NCBI GenBank assembly: GCA_031265345.1 | Contig: JAISCU010000057.1 | Location: 1 to 19,972 of the forward strand | Origin: Bifidobacteriaceae bacterium | GTDB lineage: Bacteria; Actinomycetota; Actinomycetes; Actinomycetales; WQXJ01 | Length of the DNA: 19,972 nucleotides | Direction: 5' to 3' | Part shown: positions 6,094 through 15,131 of the stretch, piece after piece | How positions within the stretch are numbered: the first letter of the stretch is position 1 | How the letters are laid out: each line of letters begins with the position of its first letter | The notes under the pieces: generated by a model | What the model was told of the DNA's origin: nothing | Seen by the model: the letters and a program-made list of their open reading frames with translations, nothing else | The model's database searches: none | Translations under genes and position numbers: made by a program

Positions 6094-9000
6094 GCGCCGC
6101 CCCGCTCCCATGCCAGCCCATCTGGTGGCGGCTCCGAGCCCGCGCTGCGCTCCGCGCCGTCCCACTCCCAGCGGCTCACGCCGACCGCGTTGACTCCCTC
6201 CTGTCGGCTCAGGTGGGCTATCGACAGGCCGGGGACGCTCGGATAGCAGCCCCACTCGCGCTCGGAAGTCATGACCGCGTCCAGGTCGAACTCCCGGAAC
6301 AGGCCCATCGCCCCGGCGCGGGCCTCGTTGTCGATCCCCGCGAAGGCCTCGTCCAGCAGGATCAAACGCGGAGCGTCCCGGTTGCCCGCGGTGCTGTAGT
6401 AGGAGGCGGCAGCAGCGAACAGCGGGAGCGTGAGGGTCAGCGCGCGTTCGCCGGTGGACGCGGGCCCGGCGCCGGAGAGCCAGTTGGAGCCCTGCGACCG
6501 TTCGACCTTGAAGGTGTGCCATTGCCGGTAGTCGAAGGCCTTGCTCAGGTGGTCGTCCCATCCGGCGGCCGGGTCGTCGGCCCGCTCCTGGTCGATGGCC
6601 CGCTGCAGGAACTCCCCGATCACGCCGCGTTCGGATTCGTCCCAGACGGCGCCCGCCCGCAGCAGCAACCGCCGCACCTGCTCGAAGCCGACCGGCGCGT
6701 CCGGTTTCGCGTCCCAGCGCAAACGCAGCTTCATCCCGGTCGAGGTGCCGCGCGCGCCCATCTCACGGTTCAGCGCCCTCACCCAGGTCTCGGCCTGGAC
6801 CATCAAGTCGGCCAGCTGTCCGGCCGTGTCCGCCATCAGGTAGTTCTCCAGGATCTCACGCTCGCGGGCGGACAGGGTGCGCTTCTTGACCTCGATGGCC
6901 TCCCCGACGCTGGCCGCCAGTTCGTCGGCCGCCAACTCGCGCTCGCCGTAACGGACCCGTACCTCCTCGCCGTCGGCGTGCTCCACCGCCTCCACTGGAT
7001 GCGAATAGACCCCCAGCTCAGACCGCAGTTCGTTGACGGCCGCCGAGTTGCGCCGCCGCAGATCGTCGAGGGCGTCCTCAGTGATCGCCACATCCGCGAG
7101 CTCGGCTTCGATCCGGCGAGCCAGCGTCACCACCGCATTGGCCGAATCAAGCCCTCCCACCTCGACCGTCGGCACTGCTATCCGCAACAGGCTGAGCTCG
7201 GCGAACCGCCTGAGCCGGTCGAACAGCTCCTCGCGCCGGGCTGTGGCGTCTGCGCGCCGAAGCTCGAGTTGCTCGCACTTGGCCTGCGCGGCGCCCAAGC
7301 GATTCTCGGCCGCGAGGCGTTCCTTGGCGATCGTTTCCAGCCGTCCCGTCGCCTGCTCCCGCTGTTGGTCGAGCGCCGCCAGTTCGGCGTTCAACTCGGC
7401 CACCGTCGGCCCGACCACCGCCTGCAGGGTGGCCAGCCGCTCGGCCGCCACCAGGTCCTCCTCCTCGCCGCGACGGTACGCGTCCCGCCGCTCGGCCTCC
7501 TCCTGGGTCCGGCTGTCCGCCAGTTCGCGGGCGCTTCTCGCAGCCGCGCGCAGATCCTCGGTGCGGCGAACCGCGCCTCGCGTCTCCGCCAGAGCCGACT
7601 CGAGGCTCGCCAGGGCTGTCCGCAGTCGCGCGACACCGCGTTCGCTTGGCTCAATACCAAGGTCTTGCCCGATGCCGTCCGCCCGGCCCCTCTGAGACAC
7701 CGCGTCATCCTGCGCCCGAGCGGCAGCCACGGCGGCCTCGCGAGCACGTTCGGAAGCGGCTAGCTCTTCACGGACGGCGACGCGGGCGTCATGCACCGCC
7801 TGCGCCACCGTTTGAGGTTCGCGGGAGGGCAGGGCGCCGCGTTCGTTCCTGACCCGTTCCGCGTCTGCGGCCGCCTGGGCCAGTGCCGCCACCAGCCCCG
7901 CTATGGCCTGCTCGATCACGTCGATCTGGGCCTTGGCCTCCTCGATGGCGGCCAGCCGCTGCTTCTCGCGCGCCGCCGCGCCGATGAACTGCGCCTCCGA
8001 CTTTGCCCAAGCGCCTCGCGCCGACCCCAGCGCGAACGCGCCGTCTGGCGCCACCCAGACCGGGCCGGAACCCTCCCCGAGCCCGATGCCGCGCAACACT
8101 CCGCGCACGATCTCCGCGCTGGCGTCAGCCGGAATCAAGACATCGGCCAGGGTGGGCCACGCTGGCGACGCCTCGGCGGCCATGGCCTCCAGCAAAAGGT
8201 CGCCGGTCACCGGGTCGGTCACCGAGCCGTCGGGGCGGACCCAGGCGTCAAGGAGTCCAGCGGCCTCGAGCGCCGCTTCCAGCCCGGCCCGCGCGGCGGG
8301 TTCGACACCGTCCGCGAAATCGGCCAGTTCGAACAACGGTCGAGCCGACTCGTCCGCAGTCGGCTGGCGCCGGGTCGGGCGCGGTGGCGGAACCGGGGCG
8401 GTTCCCGCCTCGAGCGTGGCCAAGTGTTCGCGCCGCTCCACCAGCACGCTGCGTTGTTCATCCAGTTCGGTCTCCAGGCGCTGGCGCAGAGCGGCGATCC
8501 GTGCCAGCGCCTCCTCCGCCAGTTTGGCGACTTGGCCAGCCAGCGGATATTCCCAGCCCTCGGGATCGGCAGCCCACCGCTCCACCTGCGCGAGCGCGTC
8601 GTCGGGATCGGCCAGGGCGAGCGCCTCCAAGCTCGCCAGATACGCCTGGCTGGCGCGAATCAAAGCCTCGCCGGCCTCGCCAGCCGCCGCGTCCGCCCGT
8701 TCCCTCACCTTGCGGCGGCGAGCCTCCTCGGACTCCGCCTCGGACGCCCGCTCGCGCGCCTGATCCGCCTTCGTCTGGGCGGCGCGAGCGCTCTCGACCG
8801 CCTCGGCCATGTGGTCGGCTTGGCCGTGACGCCGCCCCAGGATGCGCGCCGCCTGGTCACGGCCCACCAGCGCGACATCGTGATCATCGCCCAAACCGGC
8901 CTCCCCGGCGGCAGCGAACGACTCGGCGCGGGCCGTCGCCTCCTCCGTCTCGCCCCGCCCCAGGCGTCCCGCCGCTTCAGCCGCGTCGCGCTCAGCGGAG

Positions 9001-10136
9001 GCAACCGCCTGCGTGGCCCGCTCGAGCGCGACTTGGGCTCCTTGCAGACGCGACCGAGCGGCATCGGCGGCCTTGTGCAGTTCCTCGAGGTTGCGCGCCT
9101 CGCCCCAGGCCGCCGAATCTTGGAGTGCGTCACGGCGGGCGGCGAATTGCGTGACGTCCAGTTGGACCTTCCGTTGCTCGTCCTCCAGCGCGCCGATCGA
9201 CTCGCCAGCGGCCGCGACCTCGGCCTGCTGGGCCACCAAGTCGCGGCGCAGCGCCTCCTGGACGGAATGGGCGCGGCGCACGTGTTCGGCCCTGATCCGG
9301 GCCAATGCGCGGGCGTAGCGCTCGTGGACGCGCAGGAAGCGGCGCACCGCCCGCCCAATGCCCTCGAGCTCTTCGAGCCGACGTTTGTCCTCGTCCAGCG
9401 CCCGGAACGATTCGGCCAGGTCGGCCAGCACCTCCGGGGCGAGAGGCGCGAGCGAGTTGGTGAGGGCGCCGGACAGCTTGGCCTCATTGGGCTTGACGGA
9501 CAGTTGGGGCTGGCGCAGTTGGATCAGCAGGTCGACCAGTCCGGCGTAGCGGTCGGGGCCGAGCTTGAACAGCTTGTCATCGACGGCCCGGCGGTACCCG
9601 GCCGAGTCGTTCTCGAAGACTCGGCCCTCGCCGTCGGCGGTCAGCTCCTCGCGGAGGCGTTCGCGGGACAGGACGATGCTGGTGGCGGAATCGACCAGTT
9701 TGAGATCCCCGATGCGCCTGGGCGTGGTGAAGAACCAGTGCCGCAGCGTGTCGTTGCCTTTGGTTGCTTTGAGCCCGCAACCCAACGTGAAGAACTCGGT
9801 CTTGCCCGTCGCGGGGTCGCGGCGGCCGAACTCCAGCCAGGTGTAGCCGGTGCGCTCGTCGTGGTCCTCGACTTTGTCGAGCAGGAGGTTCCATTTCATC
9901 TTCTTGGCGCGGTCGGCGTCCGGCTCGACCCGCGCGGGCAGGAGGCTCGCGTCGAACAGGAACGGCAGGGTCAGCGCCAGCACCTTGGACTTGCCGGTGC
10001 CGTTGTTGCCGCGCAGCAGCAGGCGTCCGTCGCGGAACCAGAACTGCTCGTCGTCGTAGTAGTACAGCTCGGTCAGCCCCAGCCGCAGCGGCGTCCAGCG
10101 TTCGTTCGTGGGCTGTGGGAGGGATTCGGGGTTCAC
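6090..10136 (-). CDS. jetC: SMC/RecN-like coiled-coil ATPase, Wadjet JetC (TIGR02680)
   Basis: This 1348-aa protein has an ABC ATPase head split between its ends. Walker A is GNNGTGKS at 43-50. Near the C-terminus lie a signature-like STGERALTLTLPLF and the Walker B ILLDEAFAGID at about 1259-1269. Between them run long Ala/Glu/Arg-rich coiled coils (roughly 270-560 and 720-1130) around a globular hinge-like part at about 600-720. The opening RWTPLRLGLTELYYYDDEQF and the overall length fit TIGR02680. In Wadjet systems this subunit is the MukB-like motor that extrudes DNA loops and recognises circular plasmids. GTG 10136 overlaps the DUF2398 stop (GTGA). The reading frame is intact over 4 kb. 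Confidence 0.93.
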   Translation of the reverse strand: MNPESLPQPTNERWTPLRLGLTELYYYDDEQFWFRDGRLLLRGNNGTGKSKVLALTLPFLFDASLLPARVEPDADRAKKMKWNLLLDKVEDHDERTGYTWLEFGRRDPATGKTEFFTLGCGLKATKGNDTLRHWFFTTPRRIGDLKLVDSATSIVLSRERLREELTADGEGRVFENDSAGYRRAVDDKLFKLGPDRYAGLVDLLIQLRQPQLSVKPNEAKLSGALTNSLAPLAPEVLADLAESFRALDEDKRRLEELEGIGRAVRRFLRVHERYARALARIRAEHVRRAHSVQEALRRDLVAQQAEVAAAGESIGALEDEQRKVQLDVTQFAARRDALQDSAAWGEARNLEELHKAADAARSRLQGAQVALERATQAVASAERDAAEAAGRLGRGETEEATARAESFAAAGEAGLGDDHDVALVGRDQAARILGRRHGQADHMAEAVESARAAQTKADQARERASEAESEEARRRKVRERADAAAGEAGEALIRASQAYLASLEALALADPDDALAQVERWAADPEGWEYPLAGQVAKLAEEALARIAALRQRLETELDEQRSVLVERREHLATLEAGTAPVPPPRPTRRQPTADESARPLFELADFADGVEPAARAGLEAALEAAGLLDAWVRPDGSVTDPVTGDLLLEAMAAEASPAWPTLADVLIPADASAEIVRGVLRGIGLGEGSGPVWVAPDGAFALGSARGAWAKSEAQFIGAAAREKQRLAAIEEAKAQIDVIEQAIAGLVAALAQAAADAERVRNERGALPSREPQTVAQAVHDARVAVREELAASERAREAAVAAARAQDDAVSQRGRADGIGQDLGIEPSERGVARLRTALASLESALAETRGAVRRTEDLRAAARSARELADSRTQEEAERRDAYRRGEEEDLVAAERLATLQAVVGPTVAELNAELAALDQQREQATGRLETIAKERLAAENRLGAAQAKCEQLELRRADATARREELFDRLRRFAELSLLRIAVPTVEVGGLDSANAVVTLARRIEAELADVAITEDALDDLRRRNSAAVNELRSELGVYSHPVEAVEHADGEEVRVRYGERELAADELAASVGEAIEVKKRTLSAREREILENYLMADTAGQLADLMVQAETWVRALNREMGARGTSTGMKLRLRWDAKPDAPVGFEQVRRLLLRAGAVWDESERGVIGEFLQRAIDQERADDPAAGWDDHLSKAFDYRQWHTFKVERSQGSNWLSGAGPASTGERALTLTLPLFAAAASYYSTAGNRDAPRLILLDEAFAGIDNEARAGAMGLFREFDLDAVMTSEREWGCYPSVPGLSIAHLSRQEGVNAVGVSRWEWDGAERSAGSEPPPDGLAWERGGA

Positions 10137-11416
10137 AGTGTCTCCTTTACGGCGAGGTCGAAGAGCGACGGTTCTGAGGCGGCGCCCACCCGGCGCGCCC
10201 GCTCGAACCGGAACCGCCGGATGGCGGGCAGACCGACCGCGCGGGCTGCGCCGCCGACGCCCTCGAGGCGCACCAGCCCAAGGGCCTCCAGCTTGCCGAT
10301 CGCCTCGCGCACCAACGCCCGCTCGGCCCCCGGTTCGCGGGCGCCGACCCGCCAGTAGGTGGCGAACTCCTTGGCCCAGTTCGCCACCATCGCCTCGAGC
10401 TCGCTGACAGCCACGCTCGGGGCGGTCGCCAGCTGCTCCGCGATCAGCAGCGCGACGTGGCCGTCGGTGCCGATCTCAGGCATCGTCACGTCGGTCAGGC
10501 GTTCCTCCGGATCGGTCATGGCCACCCCTTCCGCCCGGATCTCCGGCTCCAGCCCGGTCAGTTCCGCGATCCGCCCGGTCAGCGCGACCCGCTGCCTGGT
10601 CAGGTACGCCGCCTCGGCCTCGGCCAGCTCGTCGCTGTAGCAGACCGGGTCCTCGAGCAGTTGGATGGTCAGAGCCCGCCTGATAGCGGTGTTCCTCTCG
10701 GTCTCGGTGTAGGCCGTCGGGGCGGGGTGCAAGTCGCGCTCCAGTTGGTCGATGCCGCCTGCCCGGCCGCTGGCGACACGAGCGGGAGACTGGCCGGCCG
10801 ACAACAGGCGGGCCAAGACCCGACGCTCCACGTCGTACAGCGCGGCATCGCCCCCTGATCGCACGTAGGCGTCCTCGTCGCCGGACACCCGGACTATCGC
10901 GCCCAGCCGGAGGAGCAGCTTGATCGCCTCGGCCAGGTCGAGCCGTTCGTCGTGCGCCTCGAAAGTGAAGGCCAGCGCGCCCAGGTCGCGCTCGCGGGCC
11001 AGGTTCACGACCGCTTGGGCCAGGTCCCCGAGCGTGGTCTGCGCGTCGGCCCGCTCGAGGGCGGCGGCCGCGAGGCAGAACAAGACGTAGCGGCGGCCGT
11101 TGAAGGGGCGGTCGCGCCGCCCGGCCAGGGCGGGGTGGTGGGCTGCGATCACGCGAGCGGTGGCCGTGGCGGGCACGATCTGTTTACCCAGCCGGATCAC
11201 GGCCGAATCGTCGGTCAACCGCCAACCGGTGTTGGCGGCGAACCACTCGCGCAGCTTCGGCAGGTGGCGGCGCACCAGGCGGAACCCTTCCGGGTCGGCG
11301 TCCGCGGCGAGCAGCGGGGTCATGAGCAGCTTGCGGGCGGCGCGCTGGGCCTCGGCGCGGGCGGCCTCCTCGGCGGCATCGGCCAAGAAACCCCTGGCCA
11401 CAGGCGACTCGGTCAT
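10133..11416 (-). CDS. jetB: DUF2398 protein (TIGR02678), Wadjet accessory subunit, probably JetB/KITE-like
   Basis: A 427-aa protein with the TIGR02678 pattern: RKLLMTPLLAADADPEGFRL, then LREWFAANTGWRLTDDSAVI, GRRYVLFCLAAAALERADAQ and a LLRLGAIVRVSGDEDAYV segment that looks like a winged helix. No transmembrane segment is present. By position and by analogy with type I Wadjet and MukBEF, it should be one of the two non-SMC subunits (KITE-like) binding the JetC head; that role is inferred. Its ATG overlaps the DUF2397 stop by 4 nt and its stop overlaps the SMC start by 4 nt. The letter of the gene name depends on the nomenclature chosen for this subtype. Confidence 0.88.
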   Translation of the reverse strand: MTESPVARGFLADAAEEAARAEAQRAARKLLMTPLLAADADPEGFRLVRRHLPKLREWFAANTGWRLTDDSAVIRLGKQIVPATATARVIAAHHPALAGRRDRPFNGRRYVLFCLAAAALERADAQTTLGDLAQAVVNLARERDLGALAFTFEAHDERLDLAEAIKLLLRLGAIVRVSGDEDAYVRSGGDAALYDVERRVLARLLSAGQSPARVASGRAGGIDQLERDLHPAPTAYTETERNTAIRRALTIQLLEDPVCYSDELAEAEAAYLTRQRVALTGRIAELTGLEPEIRAEGVAMTDPEERLTDVTMPEIGTDGHVALLIAEQLATAPSVAVSELEAMVANWAKEFATYWRVGAREPGAERALVREAIGKLEALGLVRLEGVGGAARAVGLPAIRRFRFERARRVGAASEPSLFDLAVKETL

Positions 11417-12957
11417 GCGGGCCTCCCGGCGGGGAGCAACTCGATCAAGTGGTCGGGGCCGTGGAGGGTCCCGGCGCTGGTCTCAATCGCGGCCCGGCTG
11501 CCGTCGCGAGCCCGCTCGATGCGGATGTTCACGCCGCCGTCGGATGAGGCGACAACGGCTTCGGCCCGGTTCCCCAGCGCCGCGATGGCGTCTCCGACCA
11601 GGGATAACAGCAGGGCGAACTCGTCGGCTCCGAGCTCGCCCAGGTCGGAGAGCCGTGCCGGGGTGCGTGCCGCCAGGGCCTCCAGCGCCCGGTCGGCCTG
11701 CCTCGACAACTCGCTGGCGCTGTCCGCCAGGAACTGCCGGGCCGCGTCGCGGTCCTTCACCTTGGCGGGGAAGCCGCGCCGCTCGTACCGCCCGGTGGCC
11801 CGCAGGCTCGCGGAGATGGCGACAGGCGGGGCCTCGGCCCACGGCGTGCCGGGGCGCGCGTCCCTGAACTCCTCGTTGTCCAGGGTGTCATCGGTGACCG
11901 CGAGGTGCCGGGCCGGGGTCAGCCCGAAGGCGCACCGCCACAGACGATGCCGCGAGGCCTCGTCCGGCAACTGCGCGAACAGTTCGGCGAGGGCGAGGAA
12001 ATCGGTCGACCGGTCGGTCCGGCCCGATTGGCGTTCCGCCAGCGCCGCCACCACCTGCAACAACGCTGGGACGGCCGATCTCGCTTTGGCCCGCAGCAGG
12101 GCCGCCTCCGATTGCCGAGTCGGAGTGGAGACGAACCAGCCGACCAGCCCGTGCCAGCGTTGGCGCCAGCGCTCGGCCAGCCGCTGGCGCTGCTCGAGCG
12201 GGTCGGCGCCGCCTTCGGGCGGCCGGTTCTCCAGTTCCCTGGCGGCCACCAGGAGGCACATGCGGTCGACTTCCTCCGCTCCGAAGGAGTCCAGCGCGGC
12301 GGCGATCTGCTGGCCGCGGACCACCAGGTCTTGGACGAACCGGTCGATGTAGCGGATCAACTGGTCCTTGTAGGCGACAAAGGCGTCGAGGTCGGCATCG
12401 TGCAAGTCGATCGACCGTTGCACCGAGCCCATGAAGGCCGCCGCGTTGTCCGCCAGGTCCTTGAAGATCGTGGTGAGCGAGATGAGGCCGGAGTGGATGC
12501 GCGGCCCGTCCAGCGGGTCCTCCGCCATCGCCCTCGCGAGCGCCCGCAACTGGGCGGCGATGTTCTCCAGCGCGACGGCCTGCAACTCGCCGCGTTCGCC
12601 GAGGGCCTGGTCGTATGCGGTGAGGGCCGCCTCCGCCGCCTCGCCGGGCTGGGACAGCTGGTAGATCATGCGTCTGCGGCGGAAGTCCTCCAGGGTCGCC
12701 ACGCGAGAAGTGTCCGCGAAGGCGAGCAGGTTCCCCCATTCCGGCCTGGCTAGGGCGTCGATGGCGCAGGTCAGCTCCTCCAGGTCCGGGGCGTCGCCTT
12801 CGACCGCGAGTATCCGCGCCACCTCCTCCGGGCGCAGGTGCACCGCGAAGCGCTCCTTCTCCGCCACGAACGCGCGCATGATCCGCCGGTACAGCCACGC
12901 CTTCGGGGCCGTCGCGTAGGCGAACGGCGCGTACCGGGAGGCATCTCGATCTGACAC
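11413..12957 (-). CDS. jetA: DUF2397 protein (TIGR02677), Wadjet accessory subunit, probably JetA/kleisin-like
   Basis: First gene of the operon. The protein starts with SRYAPFAYATAPKAWLYRRI then MRAFVAEKERFAVHLRPEEV, typical of TIGR02677, and continues with long helices (FRRRRMIYQLSQPGEAAEAA; FMGSVQRSIDLHDADLDAFV; YKDQLIRYIDRFVQDL). The family is the likely kleisin-type partner that links the two SMC heads, by analogy with MukF and type I JetA; this is inference. The start is uncertain: GTG 12957 gives 514 aa and is used here because the family begins near this point and GACTAT lies just upstream on the minus strand. In-frame GTGs at 12987 and 13020 are alternatives. No clear Shine-Dalgarno is visible at any of them. 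Confidence 0.85.
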   Translation of the reverse strand: MSDRDASRYAPFAYATAPKAWLYRRIMRAFVAEKERFAVHLRPEEVARILAVEGDAPDLEELTCAIDALARPEWGNLLAFADTSRVATLEDFRRRRMIYQLSQPGEAAEAALTAYDQALGERGELQAVALENIAAQLRALARAMAEDPLDGPRIHSGLISLTTIFKDLADNAAAFMGSVQRSIDLHDADLDAFVAYKDQLIRYIDRFVQDLVVRGQQIAAALDSFGAEEVDRMCLLVAARELENRPPEGGADPLEQRQRLAERWRQRWHGLVGWFVSTPTRQSEAALLRAKARSAVPALLQVVAALAERQSGRTDRSTDFLALAELFAQLPDEASRHRLWRCAFGLTPARHLAVTDDTLDNEEFRDARPGTPWAEAPPVAISASLRATGRYERRGFPAKVKDRDAARQFLADSASELSRQADRALEALAARTPARLSDLGELGADEFALLLSLVGDAIAALGNRAEAVVASSDGGVNIRIERARDGSRAAIETSAGTLHGPDHLIELLPAGRPA

Positions 12958-13596
12958 GCCGAATAGTCTCGCACGCCCCTCTGACACTGTGTTGCGCTGC
13001 CCTTGGAATCCGGCCCCCACCAGGGGACGTCTTCTTGTCCATTCGGCGCGGCGTGTTTGGTTTGGCTAGGGCCTGGCGGGGTTAGACGATGCCGCCTGGA
13101 CGGCCTGGCGATCCTCTTTCCGTGCAGCGGCCGCCAAAGTTCGCATGCGCCGCACCGGCTCGACCGGGACGTGACCGCCGTCCCAAACTGACAGTGATTT
13201 GGTTCCCGAATGAAATGTCTTGTCGCATGCCATCGTGGACACTTCTCGTCGTCCTCGTCCGTGCCGATTGTCGCCGCCCGGTGGGCGGCCTGGCGGCGAT
13301 AGTCGCTTCCTTGGAGAGCGGTGCGCGGCCGCCGGCCCAGCCCAACCTGGAGGAGCCCCTCAAAGCCTCTAGCGTCACAGTAGCCAAGGCGGCCAGGCCG
13401 AGACCGCGACAATCCAGCGGGCCCGGCCCGGGCCCGCATCGTCCGGTCGACATGTATCGTCTCCGCCTGCCCGCGAAGTGGTGGTGGAACGAGCACCGGT
13501 TGAGCGAACTCGCACTCTTCGGGTTTCATCGCATACCATTCAAGTACGCATACACAAAAGGGCCTAAGGTCCCGCGTCAATCAGAGGGAGAACATC
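12958..13596. other. 639-bp divergent intergenic region with strong hairpins
   Basis: This stretch separates the minus-strand Wadjet operon from the plus-strand inhibitor gene and must hold both promoters. Open frames exist on both strands, but none resembles a family I know and none has a convincing ribosome binding site. Three structures stand out: CCAAA/TTTGG flanking CTGACAGTGA near 13184-13203; TCGCCGCC at 13271-13278 pairing with GGCGGCGA at 13292-13299; and a perfect 19-bp GC palindrome at 13418-13436. AT-richer sequence at about 13528-13560 is the best place for the inhibitor promoter, but I cannot assign hexamers. Confidence 0.4.
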
Positions 13597-13998
13597 ATGC
13601 GAAGAGCCATCCGCCGTACGACGGCAATATTGGCGGCAGCCGGTTTAGCTCTACTGGGCCTGGCGGTGCCCCAGCCCGCACAGGCCGCAGGGAAATGCAC
13701 GATCATAATGGGCTGCATGTGGGTCGACGCAAACTTTACCGGCCGTACAGGCACCTGGGAACTGTGCATAAACGACTTCGCGCGCTACACCCTCGACAAC
13801 CAGGCCAGTTCTCTCCGCAACCGTGGGAGCGCCGAGGATCTGTTCTTCTACAAGGACAGGAACGCCGGCGGCACTTCGGTGCTGATCGTGGACAAAGGCA
13901 AGAAGGTCGATAGTCTGGGCAACGGATGGAACGACGTCATCTCGTCCGCCTACTTCATGGGCTCCCTGAAGAACGTCGGGAACCAGGTCTGCGATTGA
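13597..13998 (+). CDS. Secreted peptidase inhibitor family I36 (SMPI-like, beta-gamma-crystallin fold)
   Basis: This 133-aa protein begins with a Sec signal peptide: positively charged MRRAIRRTT, hydrophobic ILAAAGLALLGLAV, and a cleavage site near AQA-AGK at residue about 29. The mature part, about 104 aa, contains CMWVDANFTGRTGTWELC, SSLRNRGSAEDLFFYKDRNA and GNGWNDVISSAYF. These fit the I36/beta-gamma crystallin-like repeats (WxxxNFxG; SSxxNR; NDxISS). Four Cys residues in the mature protein could form two disulfides. The Streptomyces relative SMPI inhibits metalloproteinases; the target here is unknown. GGGAGAA at about 13585-13591 is a good Shine-Dalgarno for ATG 13597. A lipoprotein gene follows after 2 nt. 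Confidence 0.85.
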   Translation: MRRAIRRTTAILAAAGLALLGLAVPQPAQAAGKCTIIMGCMWVDANFTGRTGTWELCINDFARYTLDNQASSLRNRGSAEDLFFYKDRNAGGTSVLIVDKGKKVDSLGNGWNDVISSAYFMGSLKNVGNQVCD

Positions 13999-14000
13999 CC

Positions 14001-14819
14001 GTGTCAAGGTGCCGCGGAGCAGGCCGCTCGGGTATCGTGGCCGGCGCTTTGATCGGGCTGCTGTGCGCCTGCTCGACCGGCGGCGCGGGCACTGGCTCGG
14101 TCGGCGCCGACCCAACCGACAACCTGGGCGGTCAAGCTGGCGATCAGGTGACGAGCCAGGCGCAGAGCGCGACGGACCTGGTCGCCTGCCTGGCCGACAT
14201 CGGCGTCGAGGCCGAGACCCTCAGCGGAGGGGTAGAGGGCCTAGAGGGGAGCTACCTCTACGTGATGATCGGCGGCCCCGATGATCCCATCGAATGGAAC
14301 GTTCCCGGCGGCCTGGGCAGCTACGATCCATTGAAATATGGCGCGGGCTTCGACGACGTGCTGCTCGTAGTCAACGGCGTGGACCGCAGCGGCGAGCTGT
14401 CTGAGTGCGTCGACTCGACCGGTTTCTACTTGCCGGACCCCGAGTTCGACGCGCGAGAAGAAACCATAGTCAAACAAGCCATGGCCGACGCGTCCAACGA
14501 CTGGGCGGCCTGCGCCCGCGAAGCCGGACTGCCCATGCTGGTCGACGCGACAGTCGAAACCGACAACTGGGAGACCCAGCCATCGATCACTGTGCCCGCC
14601 ACCACGAGCGTCGAACTGTTCAAAGACGTTCTGGGCGATTGCCCGCCGCTCCATCCCGACCGCGACCTGACTAAAGGGAACCTGATCGAGGACGGCGCGG
14701 AGCGGTTGTTCAATCCCAAAATCACCTTCGACGCACCCGAAGACAGCGCCGAGTACCTGCGACTGGACAAGGCGCTAACGGACCACATCGAAGCGATGTA
14801 CAAGGCCGCGCGCGGCTGA
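14001..14819 (+). CDS. Putative lipoprotein of unknown function
   Basis: This 272-aa protein has a lipoprotein-type leader: VSRCRGAGRSGIVAGALIGL followed by LCAC, with the second Cys as the likely lipidated residue, then STGGAGTGSVGADPT as a flexible Gly/Ser/Thr tether. The mature domain is acidic and has Cys residues in LVACLADIGV, SECVDST, WAACAREAGLP and LGDCPP, so disulfides are likely. The pattern of repeated short xxCLxxxG segments is common in uncharacterised actinobacterial lipoproteins. GTG 14001 lies 2 nt after the inhibitor stop, suggesting coupled translation, and CGATTG before it gives no clear ribosome binding site. I do not recognise a specific family. Confidence 0.75.
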   Translation: MSRCRGAGRSGIVAGALIGLLCACSTGGAGTGSVGADPTDNLGGQAGDQVTSQAQSATDLVACLADIGVEAETLSGGVEGLEGSYLYVMIGGPDDPIEWNVPGGLGSYDPLKYGAGFDDVLLVVNGVDRSGELSECVDSTGFYLPDPEFDAREETIVKQAMADASNDWAACAREAGLPMLVDATVETDNWETQPSITVPATTSVELFKDVLGDCPPLHPDRDLTKGNLIEDGAERLFNPKITFDAPEDSAEYLRLDKALTDHIEAMYKAARG

Positions 14820-14830
14820 GCGCCACCCGC

Positions 14831-14854
14831 TGTTCAACCTCAAAAGGATGAACA
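14831..14854 (+). terminator. Hairpin after the lipoprotein gene
   Basis: TGTTCA (14831-14836) pairs with TGAACA (14849-14854), and CCT (14838-14840) pairs with AGG (14845-14847), leaving one A-A mismatch and a CAAA loop. It starts 12 nt after the stop codon. There is no T tract, so it may be a weak terminator, an mRNA-end stabiliser or a binding site. Confidence 0.35.
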
Positions 14855-14950
14855 CCTAGCTTGCGAGCAAACCGGGGCTGGGGTGGTGAGGTCGCGCATC
14901 TGATCGATGATTGCGTGTGGGCACCGGTCGGCGTCGATCCATGGCCGGCG

Positions 14951-15092
14951 GCCGGCGTGGTCCTCGGACAGGCGTCAGCGCCGGCCGCGAGCGGGAAGAA
15001 GTTGGAGTTCACGGGCCCGACCGCCTGCGGCCCCGCTGCTGGCGCCGCTCGACGCGGCGGTGATCGGAGCCGCCCGCCGCTGGCGCGGCCCT
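14951..15092 (+). pseudogene. Frameshifted C-terminal sorting-signal remnant (LEFTG) of a lost surface protein
   Basis: One frame reads ASAPAASGKKLEFTG (sorting motif at 15002-15016). In the +1 frame immediately after, the sequence continues AAPLLAPLDAAVIGAARRWR (15027-15086), a hydrophobic span with a basic tail. Together they make a complete LPXTG-type anchor, but only across a frameshift. The same LEFTG motif and a similar ARRWR tail end the LRR protein at 19834. No rest of the protein and no start are visible upstream, so this is the decayed 3' end of a sortase substrate gene. Confidence 0.6.
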
Positions 15093-15131
15093 TTTCGATG
15101 CCCGGCCGAGCCGATGGCCGGGGCCGGCCGG

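Noticed and set aside
6094..6561. N-terminal extension of the DUF2399 frame
   Set aside because: The extra 156 residues overlap the SMC gene's conserved C-terminus and are Arg/Pro-rich out-of-frame sequence. ATG 6093 with the 4-nt overlap matches the other junctions.
6213..7763. 516-aa open frame on the plus strand
   Set aside because: This is an antisense shadow of the C-terminal half of the SMC gene.
7791..10358. 855-aa open frame on the plus strand
   Set aside because: It lies opposite the SMC gene. Its composition is a GC-rich mirror of coiled-coil codons and no domain is recognisable, whereas the minus-strand frame has clear ATPase motifs.
10952..12352. 466-aa open frame on the plus strand
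   Set aside because: It is opposite DUF2398 and DUF2397, Arg/Ser rich, without a family match.
12958..13596. A gene in the 639-bp region upstream of the Wadjet operon
   Set aside because: Frames of 120-270 codons exist on both strands but have no plausible domain, start signal or codon pattern. I treat it as intergenic.
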